Source: Chamaecrista fasciculata (lineage: Eukaryota; Streptophyta; Magnoliopsida; Fabales; Fabaceae). From it: a stretch of 64,000 nt of DNA. The stretch is from positions 16,533-80,532 of the forward strand of contig QANZ01037314.1 of the NCBI GenBank assembly GCA_003254925.1, in the 5' to 3' direction. The position numbers and the translations under genes were made by a program. Of this stretch, positions 51,300-62,500 are shown one piece after another. The notes under the pieces are model-generated. The model searched no databases. It was given only the letters and a program-made list of their open reading frames with translations, and had not been told where the DNA came from. Each line of letters starts with the position of its first letter. The first letter of the stretch is position 1.

Positions 51300-51990
51300 T
51301 AGCCAAGTGAATCAGAATTTTAACACAACAAAATAAAGATTGGAAGTGTCAAAAGTGGATTCAAAATACCCCTAATGATCATCAATGGAACTTAATTAAT
51401 TTTTTATGCAAAAGGGGAGGTTTCAAGAGTAAAAACTAAAAAGAGACAATTATTACCCAAACGACCAGCCATGTTGAAACAGAATCTTAGTATGCAAAAT
51501 GAAGAATGAAAGTGTCAAAACAAAGCTAAAACACTTGCACATGTTTAGCACTCAGACCAGGAAAATAGCATGTCAAAATTCCATTTTCAAGAGGTAAAAC
51601 ATGATCAAAAACCCTTGAAATGGACAGCCTACTAAACCAGAAAACACCACATGAAATTGCCCACGTAAAGTTTGAAGTGTCAAAATAAAGGAAGAAAACC
51701 TCCAAATGAATAGGTAATCAAAACAAGAAAAATGCCCATAGAAAAATCAACTTTAAAGTGTCAAAATAAAGGAAAAAACACCAGTGAATGGTTTGTCATT
51801 CAAACTGGTATAATAATGCATGTTTGAGACACTTAAAAGTGTCACAATGAAGGGAGAAACGCCACCAAATGGCTAGTCATTCAAACCAGAATAATGCATA
51901 TGAAAAAGTCACTTTAGAGTGCCCAAAATATGTAATAAAACTCTCAATGACAACCCTTCAAAACCAGAATTGACAGCATACCTAAAACAA
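51300..51990. repeat. Degenerate tandem repeat, unit about 90-100 bp
   Basis: Recurring order: AAGTGTCAAAATAAAGGAA, then ACACCA..AATGG, then TCATTCAAACCAGAATAATG, then a short GAAAAA.TCA.TTT.A block. Roughly six units can be followed, increasingly diverged leftwards. It lies just upstream of the bL12 gene. Confidence 0.6.
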
Positions 51991-52649
51991 TGTTTCATGC
52001 AAGAAAACATGGAAAAATCATCCTATGAAGGCAGCCACAAAACTTAAATTTAAAGTAACCAAATGGAAACAAATGCACCTCAAACTAATGTTTTATATAT
52101 CAGACTACGTAATCAATCAATACCAATCTCAGAAAAGCATATAATCAGTCTAAAGTCTCAATTGATCAAAAAGAAAAATCTAAAGTCTTAACAAACTAAC
52201 GTCATCAGACTAAGCAATCTCAGAAATACCAATCTCATTATCATTATCTACTAATATCATTATCAGACAAAGCAATCTCAGTCCAGCAATACCAATCTCA
52301 TTTTCATTATGTTATTAAAGAAATAAATTGCACTTTAGAAGCCATATTGGAAGAACAAGAATAACCACTTTAAGTTGATGAAAACTGTTTGTCAATAGCT
52401 GTAAAATTCATCTTACAATAATTATATTTTTTTTTTTACATATTTCTTTGAAGTTTGAAGCTGATAAACTGAAACAGCAAGGGAATCTCCTATTTTGTTA
52501 TTGATCTGTTATATTGCAGCTCTATAAGAAACTTAATGCATTAAGCTATATCAGACTCAAAGATGAAGGGAACCAAAAAAAAATACCGAGAAGGCAAGAT
52601 GCAGAACAGAACAACACAAAGATGGGCCAACGCAGAATGGACCGATGCC

Positions 52650-53460
52650 GGCTGTCACGACCCCCACCTAGGGAGTACATGACCAGCACGGCCGTAAGCC
52701 CACCCACATGCACTCAAAACAACACCAACGCATACAAATAATACCCCAATCAAAAAGTATCATGACAGAATGCTTAACAATACTATTCATAATACAGAAC
52801 ATCCAACTACTGTTTCTTCAAACCTTCCAAAATAGTGTCAACATAAAACGTAAATCATGTAGATGAACAAAAATCCCCAAGACCCATCTCTAAGTGTTAG
52901 TGGAGCTGACAAACTAGAGGATTAAATAAAATTTCACTAAAACATGACTACCCACATGAACACAACATGGGCTTTGACTCAGCTTCCTCCTAGAGTGGAA
53001 GTAGATGCCGGACATGTACCTATATCTAAAAATAAGGGGAGAGGGGTGAGTCGTAACTCAGCGAGTGACTAGCTCAATCTATTGTGGTGTATGGCATCAC
53101 CACATGGGGAGGGATAGCTATACATCAATAATCTCAAGTAATAACAATTTCAATAATAACAATCAATCATGTTTAAAATGATAAGGAAAATAAAACTTAC
53201 AGTACTTTATAGTCACCAATGCAACTATAAAATAACAATAAAAATAAACCATGCCAATCCATATGTGCATCTGTCTCAACCCTCCTTGGGGAGTAATTAA
53301 CAAATCCGTCTCAACCCGACAACGAAGAATAATTAATAAATCCGTCTCCTCTCATGCATGAGGAGCAATTCCATAATCCGTCTCAACCCATTACAGGGGA
53401 GCATGCGCAAACACAATTAAATTCACATCAATAATATTGACATCCAGTAGTACTTTTCAA
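52650..53460. other. Possible gypsy LTR remnant
   Basis: Begins TGTCACGACCCCCACCTAGG, a start seen in many plant gypsy LTRs, and continues with moderately GC-rich, low-coding DNA including repeated AATCCGTCTCAACCC words (about 53265-53400). No PBS, PPT or partner LTR is in view. Weak. Confidence 0.3.
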
Positions 53461-53466
53461 GCACTT

Positions 53467-54097
53467 AAAAGTCCATCATATATCGTATGTTTAAAGTGTA
53501 CAGATTAACATTCCAGAACACTCAAACTTACCAATTCTCGTCGGACATCAACACAAAATTCACGACATTATCATGAATCAATCATCAATCAAATTTTCAA
53601 CGGGACAAAAATGAGAAGTCACTCACCTTTTTCGAAAGAATGGATGACTACGCCTTTTTGCCTCCGGTCAACAACGGGTGCAGGGGAATCTAGAACAAAA
53701 TCATAGTTAAAGTCCATCGTATATCGTATGTTTAAAGTGTACAGATTAACATTCCAGAACACTCAAACTTACCAATTCTCGTCGGACATCAACACAAAAT
53801 TCACGACATTATCATGAATCAATCATCAATCAAATTTTCAACGGGACAAAAATGAGAAGTCACTCACCTTTTTCGAAAGAATGGATGACTACGCCTTTTT
53901 GCCTCCGGTCAACAACGGGTGCAGGGGAATCTAGAACAAAATCATAGTTAAAGTCCATCGTATATCGTATGTTTAAAGTGTACAGATTAACATTCCAGAA
54001 CACTCAAACTTACCAATTCTCGTCGGACATCAACACAAAATTCACGACATTATCATGAATCAATCATCAATCAAATTTTCAACGGGACAAAAATGAG
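53467..54097. repeat. 241 bp tandem repeat, about 2.6 copies, ending at an N
   Basis: The unit AAAGTCCATC.TATATCGTAT...AATCTAGAACAAAATCATAG repeats with an exact 241 bp period (for example CATTCCAGAACA ends at 53520, 53761 and 54002). The third copy is cut at the N (54098). Copies 2 and 3 look identical. A real array here may be longer than shown. Confidence 0.9.
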
Positions 54098-54100
54098 NTT

Positions 54101-55039
54101 CGCTCATGCGAGAAATGCCAGAGGTATGCCAACATGATACATACACACGCAGCTCCCATGAGCGCCATCACCTCCCCTTGGCTATTCGACCTATGGGGAA
54201 TCGACATTGCAGGACCATTCCCAACAGCAGCCTATCAGAGAAAGTTTCTCATAGTCGCCGTAGACTACTTTACGAAGTGGGTAGAAGCCGAGGCAGTGGC
54301 GTCCATAACTTCGGAAGCCATGGAAAAGTTCCTATGGCAGAACGTCATTACCAGATTTGGACTCCCAAACACTCTAATATCTGACAATGGCGCCCAATTC
54401 ACAAGCAGAAAGTTCCAAGACTTTTGCAAAGCTTGGAAAATTCATCACAAGACCACCTCGGTAGAACATCCGGCTACAAATGGCCAAGTTGAATTGGCCA
54501 ATAGAATCATCATACAAGGAATCAAGAAAAGACTGGAGTCAGCTAAGGGAAGATGGGTTGATGAGCTCCCCTCAGTCCTATGGTCATACAGGACCACGGA
54601 ACAAACAGCTACGAAAGAAACACCTTTCGCCTTAGCATACGGACATGAAGCGGTCATACCTGCCGAAGTGAACGTCCCGACTGAGAGGATAATCAATTAT
54701 CCAAACACCAATGACGCCAACTCCAGGCTCCAAGCCTTAGATAGCTTGGAGGAAAGACGAGAGGTCGCAGCCATCAGACAAGCTGCATACAATCAGATGG
54801 TGAAAAGATACCACGACTCAAAAATCAAACCTCGAACCCTTAAAGTGGGAGATTTGGTGCTTAGAACCGTCGAAAATAACAGAAAGGATCCTCGACATGG
54901 CAAGCTCGGACCAAACTGGGAAGGCCCCTACAGAGTCGTAGAAGCCTTACCTGGGAACGCCTTCCGACTGGAAACGCCAGAAGGGAAATCACTCCCAAAC
55001 GCCTGGAATATGGCAAAACTCAAGTTTTACTTTCCCTAA
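54101..55039 (+). CDS. Ty3/gypsy Tat integrase, 5' end missing
   Basis: The open frame enters at the N (54098) within the integrase zinc finger: the C-x2-C half (SCEKCQRYAN) is present, the HH half is not. The DDE core has its three acidic residues in LWGIDIAGPFP, LISDNGAQFTSRKF and NGQVELANRIIIQGIKKRL. A GPY/F-type C-terminal module (KLGPNWEGPYRVVEALPGNA) ends with AKLKFYFP and TAA. There is no chromodomain, as expected for Tat. It inserts retrotransposon cDNA into the genome. The C-terminus of the polyprotein looks undamaged; everything upstream is absent on this side of the gap. Confidence 0.92.
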   Translation, partial: RSCEKCQRYANMIHTHAAPMSAITSPWLFDLWGIDIAGPFPTAAYQRKFLIVAVDYFTKWVEAEAVASITSEAMEKFLWQNVITRFGLPNTLISDNGAQFTSRKFQDFCKAWKIHHKTTSVEHPATNGQVELANRIIIQGIKKRLESAKGRWVDELPSVLWSYRTTEQTATKETPFALAYGHEAVIPAEVNVPTERIINYPNTNDANSRLQALDSLEERREVAAIRQAAYNQMVKRYHDSKIKPRTLKVGDLVLRTVENNRKDPRHGKLGPNWEGPYRVVEALPGNAFRLETPEGKSLPNAWNMAKLKFYFP

Positions 55040-55578
55040 GTGGATTAACTTCATTTAAATTATGGCATTGTTTAATAAGGCCATAACGCCAGTTGTACTT
55101 TGCTCTCATAATTAATGAATTACTTTTTCTCTTCAACAAATAACAAAGTTAGCGCTGCTCGAGGGGACGCCCTCGGAACAGTAGCGAAAAGGCCCTCGAA
55201 GGAGCCTTGTGAGTATGGCACTCACTACCATGCGGACCGACCCTCCCTTGGATGACTAGTCAAAAATCTAGCGTATGATACGCAAAAAACGCTCGAAGCG
55301 TGCCTATCACGAGGCAGCACCCTAAAGTGCAAAACAACGTATCGATCGAATCGAAAAACACAAGTTAGAAACCACAAAACGAGAACGCTCATAGCAAAGG
55401 AAATCGAGTACAAAAAATAACATGTTAAGGGCATCAACGCCCATGATTTAAAAAGTGGCACTACAGGCCAATACCATTCACAATTTAAAACGGCGCCAAC
55501 GCCGTAATTCAATTAACAGTTAAAAATTCACAAAAGGGCACGCAGGCCCAACCAAGTAAAAAACAAAGGCACGCAGGC
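55040..55578. other. Spacer between integrase and antisense gene
   Basis: Shared 3' UTR space of two convergent units. Contains CGAGGGGACGCCCTCGGAAC-type short palindromes near 55159 and no supported ORF. Confidence 0.5.
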
Positions 55579-58122
55579 CTAAGTAGCAGAAGGGGCACTC
55601 TCGGTCGAAACAGCACTTGGCGCATCCTCGGCGTTCTCTCCTGGAGGAACGTTTGCCTCCACTTCCTGAGCCACAACGCCACTCGCGCCAACATCCGAAG
55701 CAGCAGGAGGTACTCTCTCCGCAAGAACGTCCTCTCCAAGGGGGGGCACTTCCATGTTTGGGAACCACGGGAAATCTTCATCACCTTCCGAATTATACCC
55801 CTCAAGATCATATTTTTCGGGCATGCGGGGTATCTTGGCTATGGCGTCGGTACTGATAGGATCTCGGATAAGCCTCCCTTCAACAACCTTGTTCGGGCAA
55901 ATTCCAGTAACATCAAGGTTGGGATTACGAAGCCGCAGCTGCGTTATGGCGTTCTTGAAACCGATATAATTATAGCGGGACCCCCGCCATTTCACCTGAC
56001 GCAAAGCCATGGCGCCCAAAGCCTTAAAATTCTCCTGCGAATCCTGCAAATCCTTGGTCAAGGCCACCACCTTGGCGTGGAGCTCCTCATTCAAGCTATT
56101 AACTTCCCGAAGCCTTTGACCCCTCCGATCGTAATCCCCCTGGAGAGAATCCTGTGACGCCTTTGTCACATTGAGTTCATCCTGCAACTCAAGTTTTTCT
56201 TGGCGAGCTTTCTTGGCGTCCTCACGAGCGGCGTCTCGCTCGGATAAAAGATCCTTCCTGAAAACGCTGTTGGCCAATATACGCATCCCCGTAGCAAGTA
56301 AGAACCTAGCTGCCTCTTCAGAAGGGTCCAGCGAATTCTCCGTGGACGCCCGAGCCAAGTCGTCCCTCTTAACCGAACCAGATTCGGATAAAGATTTGGA
56401 GAGGAACTCCAAGGCGTTGAAATCATTAGCCTCTGGGAGCGCTGGAATTTGAGGAACCTCCACTGTGGGGCGCTGACGCTTTTTCGGAGGCTCCCCATCC
56501 TTGCCTATGATAGTACTCTCCTTGCCCTTGGAAAGCTGGGACGGAGGGCGCATAGTCGCCGAAGGCTCACGAATAACAACGCCCCCTGGCTTCCTCGAAG
56601 CAGCAGCAGCGACGGCAGCAGAGGACGCTTTCTTTGGAACAGCAACTGCTTTTCCCTTCCCTTTGTCAGCCTGGACACGCTTGCTCCCAATGACATCGGC
56701 ACCACCCACATCAAGCACTGACAAACACCAAAACAGAAATTAGCAAAGCACATAAAACAATCCAAAATTGACAAAAAAGATAATAACATACAACGCTTAG
56801 GGTCGAGAGGGTCTGTGGTGATCAACCGAAGGGCCCCCAAACGCTCCTCCACGGTCAAATCTCTCCAGTTACACTCAAATGGACCGAGACGTGGCCGCCT
56901 CCAAGACAAAGGAAACATGGCGCGCTCGTCCGATGCACGAACCCAGAAAGGACGCCTAGATCCAGACCCTTCAATGAAGAAGAATTTGTACTGCCATTCC
57001 TTGGGATTACTGACAGCATGCTCAAGAATTGCTGGGCGCCCAGGACGCCGATAATACGAAATAAAGGCGTTCTCCACCCATCGTGGGTAAAAGAAGAAAA
57101 GAAACAACCGCGCTGTAGCGCGAACGCCATCCCTCTGACACTTGGCGATGAAGCCGAGAAGGATGCGCCAACCATTGGCACTTATCTGAATGGGAGCGAT
57201 GTTCATAATCGCCAGCAGATCCAGCACCGCCGGGTTGAAAGGCATCTCGATATCACAGCTTTGAAGGACGTGCTCGCATATCATAAACCCTCTGCCATCA
57301 GTATAGAGCATACTAGGAGGGTCCTTCAGATGGCTAAGTGTCGAAATCCGACACCCCGAGGAACGCCGGCGAGGTGAATTGGCTATCAACTCTTTGTTGA
57401 GGTCACGGATAAATTCATCATCATGAAGCCAGGACCAAAACTCTTTAACACTATCATTGGTCTGGTCCAAATGACCCTGGTGAACCTTCTCATCGAGGTT
57501 TTGGCGACGCCAATCGACGACGGGTCGAGCATTCCTCATCACTTGCGCCCTATCAGGACCACAAGGCATGGTCTCAACGGCGCCCTTGACCCATGGAACT
57601 TTAGCAAGGCCCTTATTGGAAGAAAGGAACCAGTCGGGATAGGCGAGAAAATCAACCTCCTCCCCGCAGATTGTCTGCCGAGGAGTACCATCTCCTATGG
57701 ACGCCCATATCGGAGCAACAGCCTCACCCATCGAACGCTCCTCTCCCGTGGACGCCTCGTCTGGAGACAACATCTCTCGAATCTCTGTAGAAGTCGAAGA
57801 AGAGGAGTCCACGGCATCGTCGCCAATCCTTTCCATGGGAGAAGCAACCCTTGATGGCGCTGACGCCCCAGGCGCTGACGCCTCAAGAACCACCTTGTTT
57901 CCAGTAGCTGTGGAAACAGGGATCAGTTCAGTACATTTCTCGGAGATTGTGTCTCCATCCACCAACAAGAAAAAGGGGGGGAAACCCTTGGAAAAGCTAT
58001 GGTTGATCACCAGACCATAAACCCAACCCAGAAGGACAACAAAAAAGAAAAACAACAAATAAAGCACAAAAAAGGAATTAAAAGATCCAGGAGGAGAAAA
58101 ACTTACTTTTTTCGAAATCCAT
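55579..58122 (-). CDS. Spliced antisense ORF of the Tat element (putative gypsy-type transposon protein family)
   Basis: Three exons on the minus strand join into one 755-residue frame: 58122-58107 (MDFEK), 57907-56795, 56717-55579 (TAG-type stop region). The introns are 199 bp and 77 bp, both GT-AG, and the three lengths (16, 1113, 1139) sum to a multiple of 3. The middle exon has a conserved-looking globular region (VKEFWSWLHDDEFIRDLNKE; SNPKEWQYKFFFIEGSGSRR) of the kind Pfam calls putative gypsy type transposon (PF04195). The last exon holds a charged coiled coil (LQDELNVTKASQDSLQGDYD onward). Tat relatives such as Grande and Retand carry an antisense gene at this place; its function is unknown. 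The promoter presumably lies in the adjoining LTR, reading backwards. Confidence 0.7.
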
Positions 58123-58445
58123 GGAGGCACGAAGTAGGTGAAGAAACTACCAAAGCAAAGTCGGAAAGAAACTGCGAAGAACACGAAGAATGACTAAGAA
58201 CAAGCAATGGGCCAAATCCAGAAACTCAAAATAAAGAAATGAAAATGACGAAAGGGAACCGACAAAACACTTACTAGGTAGCTATCGGACACACCTGACG
58301 GAGAAAAGTAGCAGCACGGCAGGAGGATGAAGGAAATGAGTCGATTCCGAGAGCTTGAAAATGCAGAGTAGCTTGGAGAACTTGGAGAAGAAAGAGAATC
58401 GAGAAAATGAAAAATGACGAAGTGGGGGGAAAGAAGGAAGAGAAA

Positions 58446-59347
58446 TGGCGGATTTTTGAACTTTTCACGAAAACCGAAGCGCCGCATTAAATGCGCCCCC
58501 CTCGGGCCACGACTCGCCATCATGGCAAAAGGATAAGCGAATCGCGTAACGACACGTGGACACTATGAACCTGACACGCAAACTTGAAACGACAGCAAGG
58601 GATGTGAAAGGACAAAGCCAATATGCGTTACTATCAATCAACGCCATTAAAAGTGGCGCCCACAGCCAAAAACGCATCACGGGAAGAATACTCAACATGT
58701 GGTACCAACGCCCTTGGTGAGGACTCCACTGGTGGGGACAGAGCTCCACTCTTTTCGTTGGGACTAGTGATAATAGGCCTAAAGACTTGAGGCCTAGAAG
58801 ACTTAGGCCATGGGCGCCCCAGAGGCCCATCTAAGGAATCCCTTGGGTGATAACGCCAAAAGAGCCAAGGCACCAAGCCTCTTGTGACAATCGATAACGC
58901 CAATGGTCAGGCGTCCACGGAAAGAGTCCTAGCATGATTAAGACACCAAACGACCTACGTTGGTTGAGGACGCCAACAACCAGGCGTTCACGAGGAATAA
59001 CAACTTACTCCCATATCCTAATTAACAGATCTGCGAGAATAACGGACAGTTAGGATTTCCACCAAGATCACAACTGATTTGGCCAAATCAGTTAGGATCA
59101 CGATCGACCATATCTAGGTCAAAAAGGTCTCACTTCACCAGTATAAGAGGACAGCTCCTCTACTGGAAAAAGGTACGCACTATTACCATTTATACTTACT
59201 ATTGCTCTCCAGCAATCTCTACTGACTTAAGCATCGGAGGTGAATCGCAGGGCCACCCCTGTGCTTTCATTTACTTGCAGGTGACTTCCGACCCAAAGTT
59301 GCCTCATCGAACCAGGTAATGCCCTACGGCCAAAACCAGGTTCATCA
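58446..59347 (+). repeat. Tat LTR, start approximate
   Basis: The right edge is set by the PBS: ...GGTTCATCA, one base, then TGGCGCC. The left edge is placed at TGGCGG after a strong polypurine tract (AGTGGGGGGAAAGAAGGAAG, 58421-58440), which would be the 3' priming site of the element to the left. A TATA-like TATAAG (59142) lies inside. Only one LTR separates an integrase end from a gag start, so it is shared by two elements or is a collapsed pair. Confidence 0.65.
59142..59147 (+). promoter_or_regulatory. TATA-like box in the Tat LTR
   Basis: AGTATAAGAGGACAGCTCC, about 200 bp before the LTR end. A plausible start site for genomic retrotransposon RNA. Confidence 0.5.
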
Positions 59348-59348
59348 C

Positions 59349-59367
59349 TGGCGCCGTCTGTGGGGAC
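59349..59367 (+). other. Primer-binding site of the Tat element
   Basis: TGGCGCCGTCTGTGGGGAC begins two bases after the LTR. TGGCGCCGTC is complementary to the 3' end of plant tRNA-Asp as I recall it; later bases match imperfectly. Confidence 0.8.
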
Positions 59368-59521
59368 TTTTTATTCAAAGTCCGAATTTAGTTTATAACA
59401 GTGTTGATCTAGACTAGAAATTTTTTCTTTGGTTACATGAACGATAGGGTTGGATCATACACTTTTTTCCAGAGTTTTTTGTTTTATCTAACCTGTGTGT
59501 TTCATCGAACCAGAGAACTAG

Positions 59522-62500
59522 ATGACATCTACAGAAATCGGCAGGATGACATCCACTCCAAGTGATCAACACGCTTCTGGAGCCTCAGTAGCTCAATCCG
59601 CACAGGATTCGACGCTTGCTCCACCCCCAGGATTCCCTACTGTCCAAGAAGCCCCTACGCTGCCCAACCCAGCGACTACAGGGCAAATTACCATAACAGC
59701 GGATGACAAGATTGCTGCACTGAAGGCCGACATGCACATCGAGATGGAAGCACTCCGCAAGGACATCCGTGATCTGATAACGAGCAAAGGAAAGCAAGTT
59801 GCTGAGGATACCAACCCAGGGCCCATATCACTGGAAGAAAACCCAGGAAACCAGGAACAACAAACTCCTATGAGCAGTCAACCACCTACCCAGGTGGCGA
59901 CTCAGCAGCAGGCTCCTGGCCAAACTACCCAACTTACCCAGCAGCAAACTTGGGTGGGCGCCTACTCTTATCAACCGCAGGGTTACTACTACCCACAGGG
60001 GTATTATCCCCAATATTACCCTGGGTACGGCGTCTATGGAGGATCCGCTGGAATGTACCAGCCCATGAGCGCCTCAGCACCAGCGCCAGAATCAGCGCCC
60101 TATGGGAGAACTGCTGAAATGTACCAGCCTATGAACGCCCAGGCGCCAGCGCCAGAATTGGCGCCTCCACCTCATTCGGCGTTACCAATTACAACGCCCC
60201 CACTAGCTGAGGGAATATTTGCCCCTCACGTGCAAGCTGTTGAACTGGACAGGCATTACAAGATGCCCATGAAGCTGACACCCTACACCGGGGAAAAAGA
60301 CCCGGAGGATCATTTGCTCAGTTTCAAGGCCACCATGAACATCTCTAACTTAGGAGATCCTCAACGATGCAAGCTGTTCCCAATAACCTTGGAAGGACCA
60401 GCTCTGGATTGGTTCTCCAAACTTCCGGCGGGCTCGGTACATTGCTTTAGGGATCTGGAAGAAATGTTTAAGAAGCGATTCGCCACCAGCAAAGTATATA
60501 AGCAGCCCATGGCGGTCTTGACCGATATTAGGCAAAACAAAGGAGAATCATTGCGAGATTACTTGGCAAAGTTTAACAAAACTCTGCTCAGTATCAAAGA
60601 AGTGGATGACAATATCGCAGTGTACTCGTTCCTGGCAGGGATTAGACCAGGCCATGCACACAAGGAGCTTACACACAAGGCTCCGAAATCTGTCGGAGAA
60701 CTCCTTTCAATGGTGGAGGAGTTCATAACAAAGGAAGACCTGGACAAGACCCAGCGTGATCGATTCGCAAGAATCGAGCCTGATACTAGAAAGCCACATG
60801 GAAAACACTCAGACAAAACTGGTGGCTCCCAAGCACCGAAAGGAAGGGAATACTCCCGGCGCCCACGATCCCCACCAAGGGGAAGACACGCCGTCTACAC
60901 TGTCCTTGCCGTGTCTCAATCAGAAGTTTTTCGAGAAATCTGCAACACAGATCTGCTGCCACGACTCCCTGACCGCCCTAGAAGACCAGGGCGAAACGTT
61001 GATACCAGCAAATACTGCAGGTATCATAGAACAAAAGGGCATACAACAGATGAGTGCATCGTCCTAAAGGATGAAATTGAGAACCTGATCAGACTGGGGC
61101 GCCTCCCATCCAGGTTTATTAAAAAAGACGGAAGTAAAAGGCACAGAGAAGAAAAAAACACTCGTGAGCAAAAGAAGTCGAGAGGAGGAGGCGCTGATGG
61201 TGAAGAAAGGAAAAGAGATCGGCGCACACCGCCAAGAGACGACAAGCCAGCTGGGATCATCCACACTATCTCAGGAGGCATAGAAAAAAGTGGCGCCAAG
61301 GCTCCACATAAGAAGAGGAAGGTGAATCGATCCATACTTAGGATTGACTACAAGGAAGCGTCTAGAGCAGAAAGATGGGTTGAACCCATCACCTTCACCG
61401 ATGATGAGTTGTGGGAAGTCAACCAGGATTATGATGACCCCATGGTAATCACGGCGCGAGTTGGCGCCTTCACAGTTGAAAGGATCATGGTAGACCAGGG
61501 CTCGTCTGCTGATATCATCTATAAGCCATGCTTCAAGCAGTTGGGCGTTCCCCGGTCAGAACTCAAGGAACACCATGGACGCCTTATCGGATTCACAGGA
61601 GACCAAATACCAGCCCTTGGAAGCGTTGACTTACGACTCACCGTGGGAGAAAAACCAAGGGTGACGAGTATTATGGTAGAGTTCTTGGTGGTACAGGCGC
61701 CCTCAGCCTACAATGTTCTACTTGGGCGCCCCTCCCTAAACAAGATGCGAGCGGTCATATCCACTGCCCACCTTCGCATGAAGTTCCCAACGCCCCAAGG
61801 AGTGGGTCAAGTGAGGGCAGACCAGAGGGCAGCCAGGCAGTGCTATGCCATGAGCCTGGCAAAAACGAATGAAGAAGAAAGAAAAAGAAAAACGCGGGCA
61901 AATGCATCGGCTGATAACGCCGCAAATAGAGGGAAGCCTGAGAGTTCGAGCGACGACATCGAGGACTTCAGGGATGAGATCTCGAGTCAGAGACCCAAGC
62001 CAACAGGAGATTTGGAAATAATACAGCTTGGCAAAGACGCCGAAAAAACAGTTCAGATTAACATGCTCCTTCGTGAAGAGGAGAAGTCCGAACTCATCCA
62101 ACTGTTGAGAGAATCTTCTGACGTCTTCGCCTGGTGTCCTGCAGATATGCCAGGAATAGACCCTAAGCTCATCTGCCACAGCTTGAACACCGATGGCAGG
62201 AAAGGAGTAATACAACGAAAACGCCTCTTTGGCCATGAGCGCCAAGCGGCAATCAAAGAAGAAGTTAGTAAACTACTAACTGCGGGATTTATCAGGGAAG
62301 CCAAGTACCCTGAGTGGCTCTCCAACGTGGTACTGGTCAAGAAAGCCAACGGCAAGTGGAGGATGTGTGTAGACTTCACTGACCTCAACAAAGCATGTCC
62401 TAAAGATCACTACCCATTACCCAATATCGACAAATTGGTGGATGGGACCTGTGGTCACCAGACGATGAGTTTCCTAGACGCCTTCAGCGGGTACAATCAG

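Noticed and set aside
56505..56790. Continuation of the antisense ORF past 56795 in its own frame
   Set aside because: That extension runs through a 77 bp GT-AG intron and then a different frame; splicing at 56794/56718 gives the longer consistent protein.
61736..62245. 169-codon minus ORF inside the Tat pol gene
   Set aside because: Shadow of the protease-RT coding strand; unlike 55579-58122 it has no splice structure or domain.
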